Source: DATFRX01 sp035630615 (GTDB lineage Bacteria; Actinomycetota; Actinomycetes; Propionibacteriales; Nocardioidaceae). From it: a stretch of DNA of 64,000 bases. The notes under the pieces are model-generated. The model saw only the letters and a list, made by a program, of their open reading frames with translations, ran no database searches and was not told where the DNA came from. Numbering within the stretch: position 1 is the first letter of the stretch; the number at the start of each line of letters is the position of its first letter. Position numbers and translations under genes: made by a program. Shown here in pieces: positions 34,406 through 42,645 of this stretch. The stretch covers positions 47,189-111,188 of the forward strand of contig DASQKI010000043.1 in NCBI GenBank assembly GCA_035630615.1, read 5' to 3'.

Positions 34406-35749
34406 CTAGACGGCGGCGCTGACCCCGGGGATCTCGCCGTTGCGGAAGGCGTCGACGAAGAGCCGGTGGTCGGTCCGGGCCAGTTCGGCGTAGCCGAGCG
34501 CGAAGCCACAGAGCCAGTCGGCGAACTCCTCCTCGCGACCCGACGTGACCGCCTCGATCGCCTGCTCGGTCTGGAACGTCACGAGCGACTGGTCGGAGTC
34601 CGAGTCGGAGACGCAGTGCACCTTGGCGACGGCCCGTCCGAGGTAGTCGATGACCTCGTTGATGTCGCGCGGCTCGGTCAGCTCACTCCAGTCGAGATCG
34701 GTCTCGTACGGCGAGACCTCACAGACGACATAGCCGACCCCGTCGATCTCGGTGAAGCCGAGCAGCGGATCGGCATGGGCCTGGAGCGCTCGCTGCGAGA
34801 CGACGGTGCGCTCACCGTGGTGGGAGAAGTAGGACCCGATGCGATCGTCGAGCACGACCCGCGACGGGGCGGCGATGTTGGCCTGCTTGATCGAGAGGAC
34901 GATGTCGTTTTCGAGAGCCTGGTTGGGACCCTCGATCAGCACGCTGTAGGCCGGCAGGCCGGCGCTCCCGATGCCGAAGCCGCTGCGTCCCACCACATCC
35001 TTCACCGCGTACGAACGGTCCGGCATCCGACGGCCCTGCGGGATCGTGTCGAGGTACTCGGCGAACGCGGCAAGCACGTCGGCCCGCTCGGTGTCGCCGA
35101 GCCGGCGCACTCCGGCGCTGTCGCGAAAGCGGCGGTCGTAGCCGTCGAGCTCGGTCAGCCGGCCGAGCAGTTGGTCGCGGCTGCGCAGGCGGGCCTCCTG
35201 CAGGACCTGGCGGACGATGCCGTCGGTCGTGTCGAGCGTCAGCGCGTACTCGGCATCGTCGTCTCGGGTCGCGAACGTGCGTACCTGGTCGAGATAGGCC
35301 GCGGTGGCGGACCGCACGATGCGATCGAGGTCGCCGTCGGGCAGTGCCTTGCTCCACCCGATCATGGCGAGGCTCGCGGCGAAGCGCTGCAGATCCCACG
35401 TGAAGTGCCCGAGGTAGGCCTCGTCGAAGTCGTTGACGTCGAAGATGAGAACGCCGGCACCGTCCATATAGGTGCCGAAGTTTTGGGCGTGGAGGTCGCC
35501 TTGGATCCAGATCCGACTCGTCCGCTCGTCGGCCCACGGATCGTCCAGGCGCGCGACATCGGCGAAGAACAGGCAGGCGGTGCCGCGATAGAACGCGTAC
35601 GGGTCGGCCGCCATCTTGCGGAACTTCACCCGGAACGCCGCCGGGTCGGCCGCCATGAGATCGGCGAACGCATCGACCAAGGTCGACACGATGTTGGCGC
35701 GCCGGGCGTCGTGATCGTCGGCCTCGAGGATATCCAGCGGTTCAGGCAT
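34406..35749 (-). CDS. DUF2252 family protein (kinase-like fold)
   Basis: 447 aa from ATG 35749 with GGGGGA immediately upstream. The signature IQGDLHAQNFGTYMD followed by IFDVNDFDEAYLGHFTWDL resembles a phosphotransferase catalytic loop and metal site and is characteristic of DUF2252. Function is unknown; the layout suggests a small-molecule kinase. It is 28 bp after the peptidoglycan-binding-like gene on the same strand. No membrane segment. Confidence 0.85.
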   Translation of the reverse strand: MPEPLDILEADDHDARRANIVSTLVDAFADLMAADPAAFRVKFRKMAADPYAFYRGTACLFFADVARLDDPWADERTSRIWIQGDLHAQNFGTYMDGAGVLIFDVNDFDEAYLGHFTWDLQRFAASLAMIGWSKALPDGDLDRIVRSATAAYLDQVRTFATRDDDAEYALTLDTTDGIVRQVLQEARLRSRDQLLGRLTELDGYDRRFRDSAGVRRLGDTERADVLAAFAEYLDTIPQGRRMPDRSYAVKDVVGRSGFGIGSAGLPAYSVLIEGPNQALENDIVLSIKQANIAAPSRVVLDDRIGSYFSHHGERTVVSQRALQAHADPLLGFTEIDGVGYVVCEVSPYETDLDWSELTEPRDINEVIDYLGRAVAKVHCVSDSDSDQSLVTFQTEQAIEAVTSGREEEFADWLCGFALGYAELARTDHRLFVDAFRNGEIPGVSAAV

Positions 35750-35777
35750 TCCCCCAGTCTGCCGGCTCGCCACCGAG

Positions 35778-36695
35778 CTACTGGAACAGGGCCGCCCAGG
35801 TGTATGGCCCGACGATGCCGTCGACATCGAGGCCGTGATCGGCCTGAAACGCGACCACCGCCGCTTCGGTCATCGGCCCGAAGCTTCCGTCGACGGTCAG
35901 CGGGCCGTAGCCGAGCTCGTTGAGCCGCCGCTGGACCATCGCCACGTCTCGCCGAAAGCCTGGTCCGAGATCGATCGAGATCGGCGTGCCGGGCCAGGCC
36001 GGACCGAGGACGGTCGCCTCGCGGCCGGTCGGCCAGGACAGTCGGAAGTGCGGGTCCGCGGCCGTGATCGTGCCGGGCACGACGACCGCCTCGCCAGCCG
36101 CCGCGGACACGCTGCACGCGAAGTCCGACCCGATCGGGAGCGTGTCGAGGGCGTTCCGCCCACCCGACGAGCACACGATGTCGACGGTCCGGGCGCCGAG
36201 TCGGCGCTGGACCCCCTCGACCAGCTCGCGCCGCAACCGGATCAGGTCGAGCGGCCCGGCGCCGCACGACTCGACGACCTCGCCCGAGCCGATGCCGGAC
36301 GACGTCAGCGCCACTCGCGTCTGGTCGTCGCTGTCGTACGACCAGCGCGTGAGGCCGAGATCGAGCCGGGACTTGAGCACGACGGTAGTCGGATCGGCCG
36401 CGCAGACGGCGTAGACCTTGAGCCGTTGGCGCAGCTCGACCGGCCACAGGGCCGGCGACGGAGTCGCCACGGGTGAGGCACTGGCCGTGGCTGCGGGGGT
36501 GGAGGCGGCGGGAGACTCGCGGGACGCTGCTGACGCCGGCTGGCGCTGGACCGTCCCCCGAGTGCCGCCGTCTCCGCCACCCGAACGGCTGACGATCACA
36601 GCCATCGTCGCCGTCACACCACCGATCAGGAGCAGGAGCACCGCCAGTGTCACGACATACGACCGTCGCCGCTTGGGCTGGGGCTCGCCCGGCAC
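35778..36695 (-). CDS. Membrane-anchored protein with C-terminal peptidoglycan-binding domain
   Basis: 305 aa. GTG 36695 is preferred because GGAG lies 7 nt upstream; TTG 36701 would put it too close. Arg-rich N-terminus, one membrane helix (about 13-36), a Ser/Ala/Pro-rich linker to about 80, an unknown middle domain with several Cys, and a PG_binding_1 domain at the end (VAMVQRRLNELGYGPLTVDG, GPMTEAAVVAFQ). Probably extracytoplasmic and wall-associated. Follows the LURP-one-like gene by 18 bp. Confidence 0.8.
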   Translation of the reverse strand: MPGEPQPKRRRSYVVTLAVLLLLIGGVTATMAVIVSRSGGGDGGTRGTVQRQPASAASRESPAASTPAATASASPVATPSPALWPVELRQRLKVYAVCAADPTTVVLKSRLDLGLTRWSYDSDDQTRVALTSSGIGSGEVVESCGAGPLDLIRLRRELVEGVQRRLGARTVDIVCSSGGRNALDTLPIGSDFACSVSAAAGEAVVVPGTITAADPHFRLSWPTGREATVLGPAWPGTPISIDLGPGFRRDVAMVQRRLNELGYGPLTVDGSFGPMTEAAVVAFQADHGLDVDGIVGPYTWAALFQ

Positions 36696-36713
36696 GGTCA
36701 AACTCCGGCCTCT

Positions 36714-37325
36714 CTAGCGCTCTTCGTGGTGCAGCGCGACGTCGAGACAGACGCTCGCGGCGATGGCTAGCGTACGCAACGGCTCCGGCGCGTGGGGCTC
36801 CAGGCGTACGACGTACTTGTCCTCGGAGTGAAAGACGCCGCGCAGGCCCTCCCAGCGCTTCGAGATGTCGCCGACCCGATTGGCCTGCGGATCCTTGATC
36901 GTGAATTTCTTGTCGCGCCAGCTGTGCCCCATCATCTCGCCGACGAGAACGCCCTCGCTCTCGAGCGCGAAGTTGATCTTGCCGAGCATGTTCGTCTGGA
37001 CGATCTCGCCGACCGCCACGCCGGCGCCGGACTCGACGATGAGGCGTGACTTGAGGACCTTGGCCGGCCTAGTGAGCCGGAGCAGGACGGCGCCCGACGC
37101 ATCGATGACTTCGAACGAGAACTTCAGGTACTTGTCGAAGCTCGAGACGAAGCGCAGGAGCCTCTGGCCCGCGCCCTGGTCGACCTGGCGTACGTGCCCG
37201 ACGCGGTCGCCGTCTTCGTCGAATAACGAGTAGTCCGTGCTGACGTCGAGGACTCTTTTCTTCTGCTCGACCACGAGCACCGGCAATGCAAGCAACCCCG
37301 AGGATGCTTCGTTTGTTTGGGTCAT
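36714..37325 (-). CDS. LURP-one-related / scramblase-like protein
   Basis: 203 aa from ATG 37325. Repeated beta-strand pattern with YSLFDEDGDRVGHVRQV, LLRLTRPAKVLKSRLIVE, FALESEGVLVGEMMG and KFTIKDPQANRVGDISKRW. This resembles the tubby-like barrel of LURP-one/phospholipid-scramblase proteins. No signal peptide. Lies 47 bp downstream of guaA on the same strand. Function unknown. Confidence 0.6.
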   Translation of the reverse strand: MTQTNEASSGLLALPVLVVEQKKRVLDVSTDYSLFDEDGDRVGHVRQVDQGAGQRLLRFVSSFDKYLKFSFEVIDASGAVLLRLTRPAKVLKSRLIVESGAGVAVGEIVQTNMLGKINFALESEGVLVGEMMGHSWRDKKFTIKDPQANRVGDISKRWEGLRGVFHSEDKYVVRLEPHAPEPLRTLAIAASVCLDVALHHEER

Positions 37326-37372
37326 GCCGCGCACGATAGACCGTCACCGGCTCAGGATCGCAACCCTCGATC

Positions 37373-38944
37373 TCACTCCCATTCGATGGTGCCGGGCGGC
37401 TTGCTGGTGACGTCGACGACGACGCGATTGACCTCGGACACCTCGTTGGTGATCCGAGTCGAGATCTGTTCGAGCACGTCGTACGGGAGCCGTGCCCAGT
37501 CGGCCGTCATCGCGTCCTCGCTGGTCACCGGGCGTAGGACGATCGGGTTGCCGTACGTCCGGCCGTCGCCCTGGACGCCGACCGAACGGATGTCGGCCAA
37601 GAGAACAACGGGGAACTGCCAGATGTCGCGGTCGAGGCCGGCCCGGGTGATCTCGTCGCGGGCGACAGCATCGGCAGCCCGAAGAATGCGCAGCCGGTCG
37701 GCGTCGACGGCGCCCACGATCCGGATCGCGAGACCCGGGCCGGGGAACGGGTGCCGCCACACGATCTCGGGCGGGAGGCCAAGCTGCTCGCCGACTGCGC
37801 GTACCTCGTCCTTGAAGAGGGTCCGCAGCGGCTCGACGAGCTCGAAGCCGAGGTCTTCGGGCAGGCCACCGACGTTGTGGTGGCTCTTGATGTTGGCCGC
37901 GCCGTCACCCCCGCCGGACTCGACCACGTCGGGATAGAGCGTGCCCTGCACCAAGAACTCGACCGACTCGCCGTGCGTCCCGACGTCGGCGATCAGCTGC
38001 CGTTCGGCGGCCTCGAAGACCCGGATGAACTCGCGGCCGACGATCTTGCGCTTCTGCTCCGGGTCGGTGACACCGGCGAGTGCGGTCAGGAACCGGTCCG
38101 CGGCGTCGACGACCGTCAGCGAGACGCCGGTGGCCGCGACGTAGTCACGCTCGACCTGCTCGGCCTCGCCGTGGCGGAGCAGCCCATGGTCGACGAAGAC
38201 GCAGCTCAGCCGGTCGCCGATGGCCCGCTGGACCAGGGCGGCCGCGACCGCCGAGTCGACGCCGCCGGACAGCCCGCAGATGGCGCGCTTGTCGCCGACC
38301 TGCGCACGGATGCGGTCGACCTGCTCCTCGACGATGTTGACCATCGTCCAGGTCGGCCGGCAGCCCGCGATGTCGAGCAGGAACCGCTCCAGGACGGCTT
38401 GACCGTGCTCGGTGTGCATGACCTCCGGGTGCCATTGGACTCCGGCCAGCCCCCGCGACACGTGCTCGAACGCGGCGACGGTGGCGCGCGGCGACGAGGC
38501 GTTGACGACGAAGCCGGTCGGCGCCGCGACGACCTCGTCGCCATGCGACATCCAGGTGCGAAGCTCGGTCGGCAGTCCGGCCAGTAGCGTTCCGGACTCG
38601 GCCACCCTGACCTGCGTACGGCCGAACTCACGCATCCCGGTGTGCTTGACCTCGCCGCCGAGGGCAGCGGCCATCGCCATGAAGCCGTAGCAGATGCCGA
38701 AGACCGGCACGTCGGCGTCGAAGAGGGCCGGGTCGATCCGCGGGGCGCCCGGCTCGTAGACCGACTCCGGTCCGCCCGAGAGGATGATCGCCTTGGGCCG
38801 CTTGGCCAGCAACTGGTCGACCGACCAGGTGTGCGGCACGATCTCGGAGTAGACGCGGGCCTCCCGTACCCGGCGGGCGATCAACTGGGCGTACTGCGCG
38901 CCGAAGTCGACCACGAGGACGACATCGTGATCCGGATGCTCCAC
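37373..38944 (-). CDS. guaA: GMP synthase (glutamine-hydrolysing)
   Basis: 523 aa, usual length. Class I amidotransferase domain first: nucleophile Cys85 in GICYGFMAMA, with His172 and Glu174 in QWHPEVMHTEHG. Then the ATP pyrophosphatase P-loop LSGGVDSAVAAALV (about 225-238) and the dimerisation domain ending in TSKPPGTIEWE. It converts XMP to GMP. GTG 38944 is preceded by GGGAG. A TAGACT on the minus strand near 38981 could be its -10. Confidence 0.97.
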   Translation of the reverse strand: MEHPDHDVVLVVDFGAQYAQLIARRVREARVYSEIVPHTWSVDQLLAKRPKAIILSGGPESVYEPGAPRIDPALFDADVPVFGICYGFMAMAAALGGEVKHTGMREFGRTQVRVAESGTLLAGLPTELRTWMSHGDEVVAAPTGFVVNASSPRATVAAFEHVSRGLAGVQWHPEVMHTEHGQAVLERFLLDIAGCRPTWTMVNIVEEQVDRIRAQVGDKRAICGLSGGVDSAVAAALVQRAIGDRLSCVFVDHGLLRHGEAEQVERDYVAATGVSLTVVDAADRFLTALAGVTDPEQKRKIVGREFIRVFEAAERQLIADVGTHGESVEFLVQGTLYPDVVESGGGDGAANIKSHHNVGGLPEDLGFELVEPLRTLFKDEVRAVGEQLGLPPEIVWRHPFPGPGLAIRIVGAVDADRLRILRAADAVARDEITRAGLDRDIWQFPVVLLADIRSVGVQGDGRTYGNPIVLRPVTSEDAMTADWARLPYDVLEQISTRITNEVSEVNRVVVDVTSKPPGTIEWE

Positions 38945-38980
38945 GCCGGCTCTCCCGTCCGAGACGTCAGGTGTGTCCGC

Positions 38981-38986
38981 AGTCTA
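38981..38986 (-). promoter_or_regulatory. Candidate -10 element of guaA
   Basis: TAGACT on the minus strand fits TAnnnT and would place a start of transcription about 25-30 nt before the guaA GTG. No good -35 is seen at the usual distance. Confidence 0.25.
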
Positions 38987-39101
38987 TTTCGCGGCGAGAC
39001 TGCACGCCCTCCGACCCGCGACGGCAAGTTGGCCCGAAAAGTTGTGGCAAATTCTGAATCGAACCGTAACCGCCGGCGTGACGCCTCGTTGTTCGAAGTG
39101 A

Positions 39102-39138
39102 GGATCTGAGACCGCGCTGTCCCTCCCTACTCAGATCC
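39102..39138. repeat. Inverted repeat in the guaA upstream region
   Basis: GGATCTGAG (39102-39110) and CTCAGATCC (39130-39138) are perfect 9-bp arms with a 19-nt loop, within the 503-bp gene-free stretch between guaA and the MutL gene. That stretch holds the guaA promoter area, this repeat, the 39237-39280 repeat and palindromic copy E, and no coding frame I believe. Confidence 0.4.
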
Positions 39139-39236
39139 GATTGCTCGGTCACCCCCGTGATACGAGCGGCTTGGGCCCGGTCACATGCTCCCGCGATCGG
39201 GCCCTTTGCTTGCCGTCAGTGATCGAGGTGCTCGGC

Positions 39237-39280
39237 GCTGTGGTTGCGTCAACGGCTCTGCGGCCGGACGCAACCACAGC
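39237..39280. repeat. 14-bp inverted repeat downstream of the MutL gene
   Basis: GCTGTGGTTGCGTC (39237-39250) and GACGCAACCACAGC (39267-39280) are perfect complements with a 16-nt loop. Partial pairing continues outward through GGTGCTCG/CGAGCACC. Together with copy E it could end the metB-mutL transcript. Confidence 0.5.
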
Positions 39281-39312
39281 CCGAGTCGAGCACCCCACAC
39301 CCCACAACCTTT

Positions 39313-39431
39313 GCGCCGAGATTGCGCGTCCTGACCGCCCGCGCCGGATCGGCTGCAATCTCGACGCGAAGAAGTGGGCGGGACGCGCAATCTCGGCGCG
39401 AAGAAGCGGGTGGGACGCGCAATCTCGGCGC
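39313..39431. repeat. Palindromic element copy E, compound, with tandemly amplified right arm
   Basis: A left arm (GCGCCGAGATTGCGCGTC from 39313) is followed by three right arms at a strict 32-bp period, ending near 39367, 39399 and 39431. The first is decayed; the last two are nearly identical. It lies 16 bp downstream of the MutL stop and is non-coding. Confidence 0.85.
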
Positions 39432-39447
39432 GAAGGGGGTTTGGGGG

Positions 39448-40803
39448 CTAGGTGGCCAGGTGCAGGTGGACCAGGGCAGCTGCGACCTCCGGATGCTCGG
39501 CGCGCAGCAGCCCGGCCGCGGCGAGGACGTACTCCCGATCGACCACGACCCGCGGCTCGCGAGGCAACAGCCAACCACCCTCGACGTGATCGCCTACCGA
39601 ACCGCCGAGGATCGCGGCCACCCGAGCGCCCGGCGCGTGCCGGAAGACTCCGCCGGACCCGATCAACAGACCCACTTCGCGGAGGTCGACCCCCTCGCGT
39701 TCGACCAGCCGACCGTCCGGCCCGAAGACCACCCGTTGCCGGCCGGCGTGCCGTCGCAATGCCAACACCGCCGCGGACGAGGCGAGCAGGTCGTCGACGT
39801 CGACGTCGGACGGGTCGCGCGGCAGCCATCCGGGGTCGCGGGACCGCCGGTCCGCGGCATCCGCCCACCGCTCGGCGTCGTCGACCAGCCCCGACTCGGC
39901 CGCGCGAGCCACCGTCGTCGGTGCGCTCCATCGCATGCCGAGATCGCCCTCGACCGTGCGGGTCAACGGCGCCGACGCCACCACCTCGCGGGCCAGACCG
40001 GAGTCCTCGGGATCGGGCGCGATCACCGAATGGACGTCGGTCGTCGCCCCACCCACGTCGACGACCGCGACGTCTCCGACCTGCTCGGCGAGCAACTCCA
40101 CACCCGACAGCACGACGTCGGGCGTCGGCCCTCGCACCATGTCGAGAAACTCCGCCGAAGCCGACAGGCGCTTGCCGCCGATGACGTGGCGCAAGAACGT
40201 CTCCCGGATCGCGGCCCGGGCCGAGTCGGGTCGAAGCACGCCGATCCGGGGTACGACGTTGTCCGCGACCACGACGTCGACACCGGCCAGGGCGAGCAAC
40301 TCGGCCACCTCGCCGGCGACGTCGGAGTTGCCCGCGACGACGACCGGGCCGGGCCACTCGGCGTCGGCCAGTCGCTTCGCGGCTCCGAGCAGCACGGCCG
40401 CGTTGCCGCCGTCGGTACCGCCGACCAGCAGCACCACATCCGGTCGGGACGCCCGCAGCTCATTGACCCCGTCGGCCAGGCCACCGGCACCGACGTGCAC
40501 GACGGTCCCGCCGCTGGACAGTGACACCCTGCGACCTGCCTCTGCGGTGACCAGCTCCTCGTGGCCGACCACCGCGATCCGCAGGCCGCCGCCAGCCGAC
40601 GAGCACGCGACGACCGACGCCGTCACGGCTCCCCGATCGCGCTCGGCCAACGCCGCTCGACAAGCGGCCCAGCCGTCCAGCACGTCGGTCTCGATCGTCG
40701 TCGGATGCTCGGCCTTCGCCACCAAGTCGCCGCCGTCGACGTCGACGAGCATCGCCTTGGTGAAGGTCGACCCGAAGTCGACGGCAGCGACCAGTCGGCT
40801 CAC
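39448..40803 (-). CDS. MutL/GlmL-type ATPase (ASKHA fold)
   Basis: 451 aa, GTG 40803 overlapping the metB stop (GTGA). N-terminal phosphate-binding AAVDFGSTFTKAMLVDVDG and a second AVVDVGGATTDVHS, with LLVGGTDGGN and LIGSGGVF, mark the actin-like ATPase family of GlmL/MutL. This protein is encoded beside glutamate or ornithine mutases and is thought to act as a mutase chaperone or reactivase. No B12 mutase subunit is in the window, so its partner is unknown. Confidence 0.82.
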   Translation of the reverse strand: MSRLVAAVDFGSTFTKAMLVDVDGGDLVAKAEHPTTIETDVLDGWAACRAALAERDRGAVTASVVACSSAGGGLRIAVVGHEELVTAEAGRRVSLSSGGTVVHVGAGGLADGVNELRASRPDVVLLVGGTDGGNAAVLLGAAKRLADAEWPGPVVVAGNSDVAGEVAELLALAGVDVVVADNVVPRIGVLRPDSARAAIRETFLRHVIGGKRLSASAEFLDMVRGPTPDVVLSGVELLAEQVGDVAVVDVGGATTDVHSVIAPDPEDSGLAREVVASAPLTRTVEGDLGMRWSAPTTVARAAESGLVDDAERWADAADRRSRDPGWLPRDPSDVDVDDLLASSAAVLALRRHAGRQRVVFGPDGRLVEREGVDLREVGLLIGSGGVFRHAPGARVAAILGGSVGDHVEGGWLLPREPRVVVDREYVLAAAGLLRAEHPEVAAALVHLHLAT

Positions 40804-41969
40804 GCGTCGCGCACGGCGGCGAACGCTTGCGCCAGGTCGGCCACGAGGTCGTCGACCGTCTCGATGCCGACCGACAGTCGGATCAGGTCGGCCGGCACCT
40901 CGAGCGACGACGCCGCCACCGAGGCATGGGTCATCCGGCCCGGATGCTCGATCAGCGACTCCACGCCACCGAGCGACTCGGCGAGCGTAAACACGCGAGT
41001 CGCGCCGACGAGCTCCAGCGCGACCGGCTCGCCGCCCCGTACTCGGAACGACACCATGCCTCCGAAGCGGCGCATCTGCTTCGCCGCGACGTCATGCCCC
41101 GGATGCGAGGGCAGCCCCGGGTAGATCACCTCGGTCACCTCGGGCCGCGTCGTCAGAAACTCCGCGATCCGTTCGGCGTTGTCGCTGTGTCGCTCCATCC
41201 GAACGCCAAGCGTCTTGAGCCCACGCAGCACGAGCCAGGCGTCGAACGGACCGGCGACCGCGCCCACCGCGTTTTGGTGAAAGGCGAGCGGCTCGGCGAG
41301 CTCCGGCGTACGGGTCACGATCGCCCCACCGATCACGTCGGAGTGGCCCCCGCAGTACTTCGTGGTCGAGTGCACGACGATGTCGGCGCCGAGCCGAATC
41401 GGCTGCTGGAGGTAGGGCGAGGCGAACGTGTTGTCGACGACGAGCAGCGCGCCCGCGTCGTGGGCGACGGCGGCGATCTTCTCGATCTCGGCGATGCCGA
41501 GCAACGGGTTCGTCGGCGTCTCGACCCACACGATCTTGGTCTGGCCGGGTCGGATCGCGGCTTGCACCGCGTCGACGTCGATGACGCGAGCGGAGGTGTA
41601 CTCGAGGCCCCATCGCGCGAGGATCTTGTCGAACAGTCGGAAGGTCCCGCCGTACGCGTCGTCGGGGATCACGACATGGTCGCCGGGACTGGTCAGCGCG
41701 CGCAGCAGCGTGTCTTCGGCCGCCATGCCGCTGGCGAAGACGAGCCCGTTCGAGCCGTCCTCCAGGGCCGCGAGGCATTGCTCGAGCGCGGTGCGGGTCG
41801 GGTTGGCCGTCCGCGAGTACTCATAGCCCTCGCGCAGTCCACCGACGCCGTCTTGCCGGTAGGTACTGGTGGCGTAGATCGGTGGCGCGACGGCCCCCGT
41901 ACGCGGATCGGCTGCCTGGCCGGCGTGAATCGCCAGCGTCTCGAAGCCGTAGTCGTCTGTCTCACTCAC
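40800..41969 (-). CDS. metB: Cystathionine gamma-synthase
   Basis: 389 aa PLP enzyme of the Cys/Met metabolism family. Internal aldimine Lys204 in VHSTTKYCGGHSDVIGG; PLP-phosphate region YSRTANPTRTALE and FASGMAAED. Makes cystathionine from O-acyl-homoserine and Cys; a gamma-lyase role cannot be excluded. GTG 41969 is the only start available after an in-frame TAG. GGGAG abuts it directly, so normal Shine-Dalgarno spacing is absent. cbs for reverse transsulfuration is at 52752. Confidence 0.9.
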   Translation of the reverse strand: MSETDDYGFETLAIHAGQAADPRTGAVAPPIYATSTYRQDGVGGLREGYEYSRTANPTRTALEQCLAALEDGSNGLVFASGMAAEDTLLRALTSPGDHVVIPDDAYGGTFRLFDKILARWGLEYTSARVIDVDAVQAAIRPGQTKIVWVETPTNPLLGIAEIEKIAAVAHDAGALLVVDNTFASPYLQQPIRLGADIVVHSTTKYCGGHSDVIGGAIVTRTPELAEPLAFHQNAVGAVAGPFDAWLVLRGLKTLGVRMERHSDNAERIAEFLTTRPEVTEVIYPGLPSHPGHDVAAKQMRRFGGMVSFRVRGGEPVALELVGATRVFTLAESLGGVESLIEHPGRMTHASVAASSLEVPADLIRLSVGIETVDDLVADLAQAFAAVRDA

Positions 41970-41995
41970 CTCCCGAGACTAGCTCGCCGCCGTCC

Positions 41996-42014
41996 GCGGC
42001 GAGATTGCGCGTCT
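41996..42014. repeat. Palindromic element copy F, single arm
   Basis: GCGGCGAGATTGCGCGTCT differs at one base from the element arm. It sits between the divergent metB and sigE70-type genes, directly upstream of the proposed ECF promoter, without a partner arm. Confidence 0.6.
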
Positions 42015-42025
42015 CCAAGTGCCGT

Positions 42026-42052
42026 GCAACCAAGTCGGGTCGGGTTACGTTC
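42026..42052 (+). promoter_or_regulatory. Candidate ECF-type promoter for the SigE70-like gene
   Basis: GCAACC (42026-42031), a 16-bp spacer and CGTTC (42048-42052) fit the AAC / CGTnn style of ECF promoters, 30 bp before the sigma-factor start. Autoregulation is plausible; this is pattern matching only. Confidence 0.35.
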
Positions 42053-42081
42053 TCAGGTGCGACACGAAGGAGGAGGGCCGC

Positions 42082-42645
42082 GTGACGCAAACGAGATCGG
42101 GAAGGCGACATTGTCGCCGCGACGACGAGCAGTACGTCGACTTCGTCAACGCCTCTCAGCATCGGTTGCGCCGCACGGCGTACCTGCTGACGGGTGACTG
42201 GCAGTTGGCGGCGGACATCACCCAGGAGGCGCTGCTGCGCGTCTATGTCGCATGGCCGCGGCTCGACCGCTCCGGCGGGCTGCCAACGTACGCCCGGCGC
42301 GCGCTGGTCTCGGCGGCGATCGACCAGGGCCGCCGTCCGTGGCGGCGCGAGGAGCCGGCCGAAATCGACCTCGAGCTCCCCGGCCGCGATCGGATCGAGG
42401 AGCACGTCAGCGACCGAGAGATGCTGCTCGTCGGTCTCCGCCAACTGCCGCCACGGCAGCGGGCCTGCGTGGTGCTGCGCTACTTCGACCAGATGTCGGT
42501 CGACGAAACAGCCGACGCCATGCGGTGCTTGCCGGGCACCGTCAAGAGTCAGACCTCGCGCGGACTCGACTCGTTGTGCACGATCTTCGAAGAGCACGGG
42601 CGCCTCGACGCGGCCGCGTTGGTGGGAGAGGGGACCCCCCGATGA
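42082..42645 (+). CDS. SigE70-type ECF RNA polymerase sigma factor
   Basis: 187 aa from GTG 42082, strongly preceded by GAAGGAGGAGG. Region 2: FVNASQHRLRRTAYLLTGDW then AADITQEALLRVYVAW. Region 4: LPPRQRACVVLRYFDQMSVD and CLPGTVKSQTSRGLDSL. This is the SigE-like 70-kDa-subfamily ECF common in actinobacteria. The stop overlaps the start of the membrane partner gene (ATGA). Confidence 0.92.
   Translation: MTQTRSGRRHCRRDDEQYVDFVNASQHRLRRTAYLLTGDWQLAADITQEALLRVYVAWPRLDRSGGLPTYARRALVSAAIDQGRRPWRREEPAEIDLELPGRDRIEEHVSDREMLLVGLRQLPPRQRACVVLRYFDQMSVDETADAMRCLPGTVKSQTSRGLDSLCTIFEEHGRLDAAALVGEGTPR

Noticed and set aside
38985..39010. CGGCGAGACTGCACGC considered as another palindromic-element arm
   Set aside because: Too many mismatches to the arm core and no partner arm.
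39141..40524. Plus-strand frames starting in the guaA-mutL gap
   Set aside because: They are made of the palindromic repeat plus the antisense of mutL, with no conserved motif.
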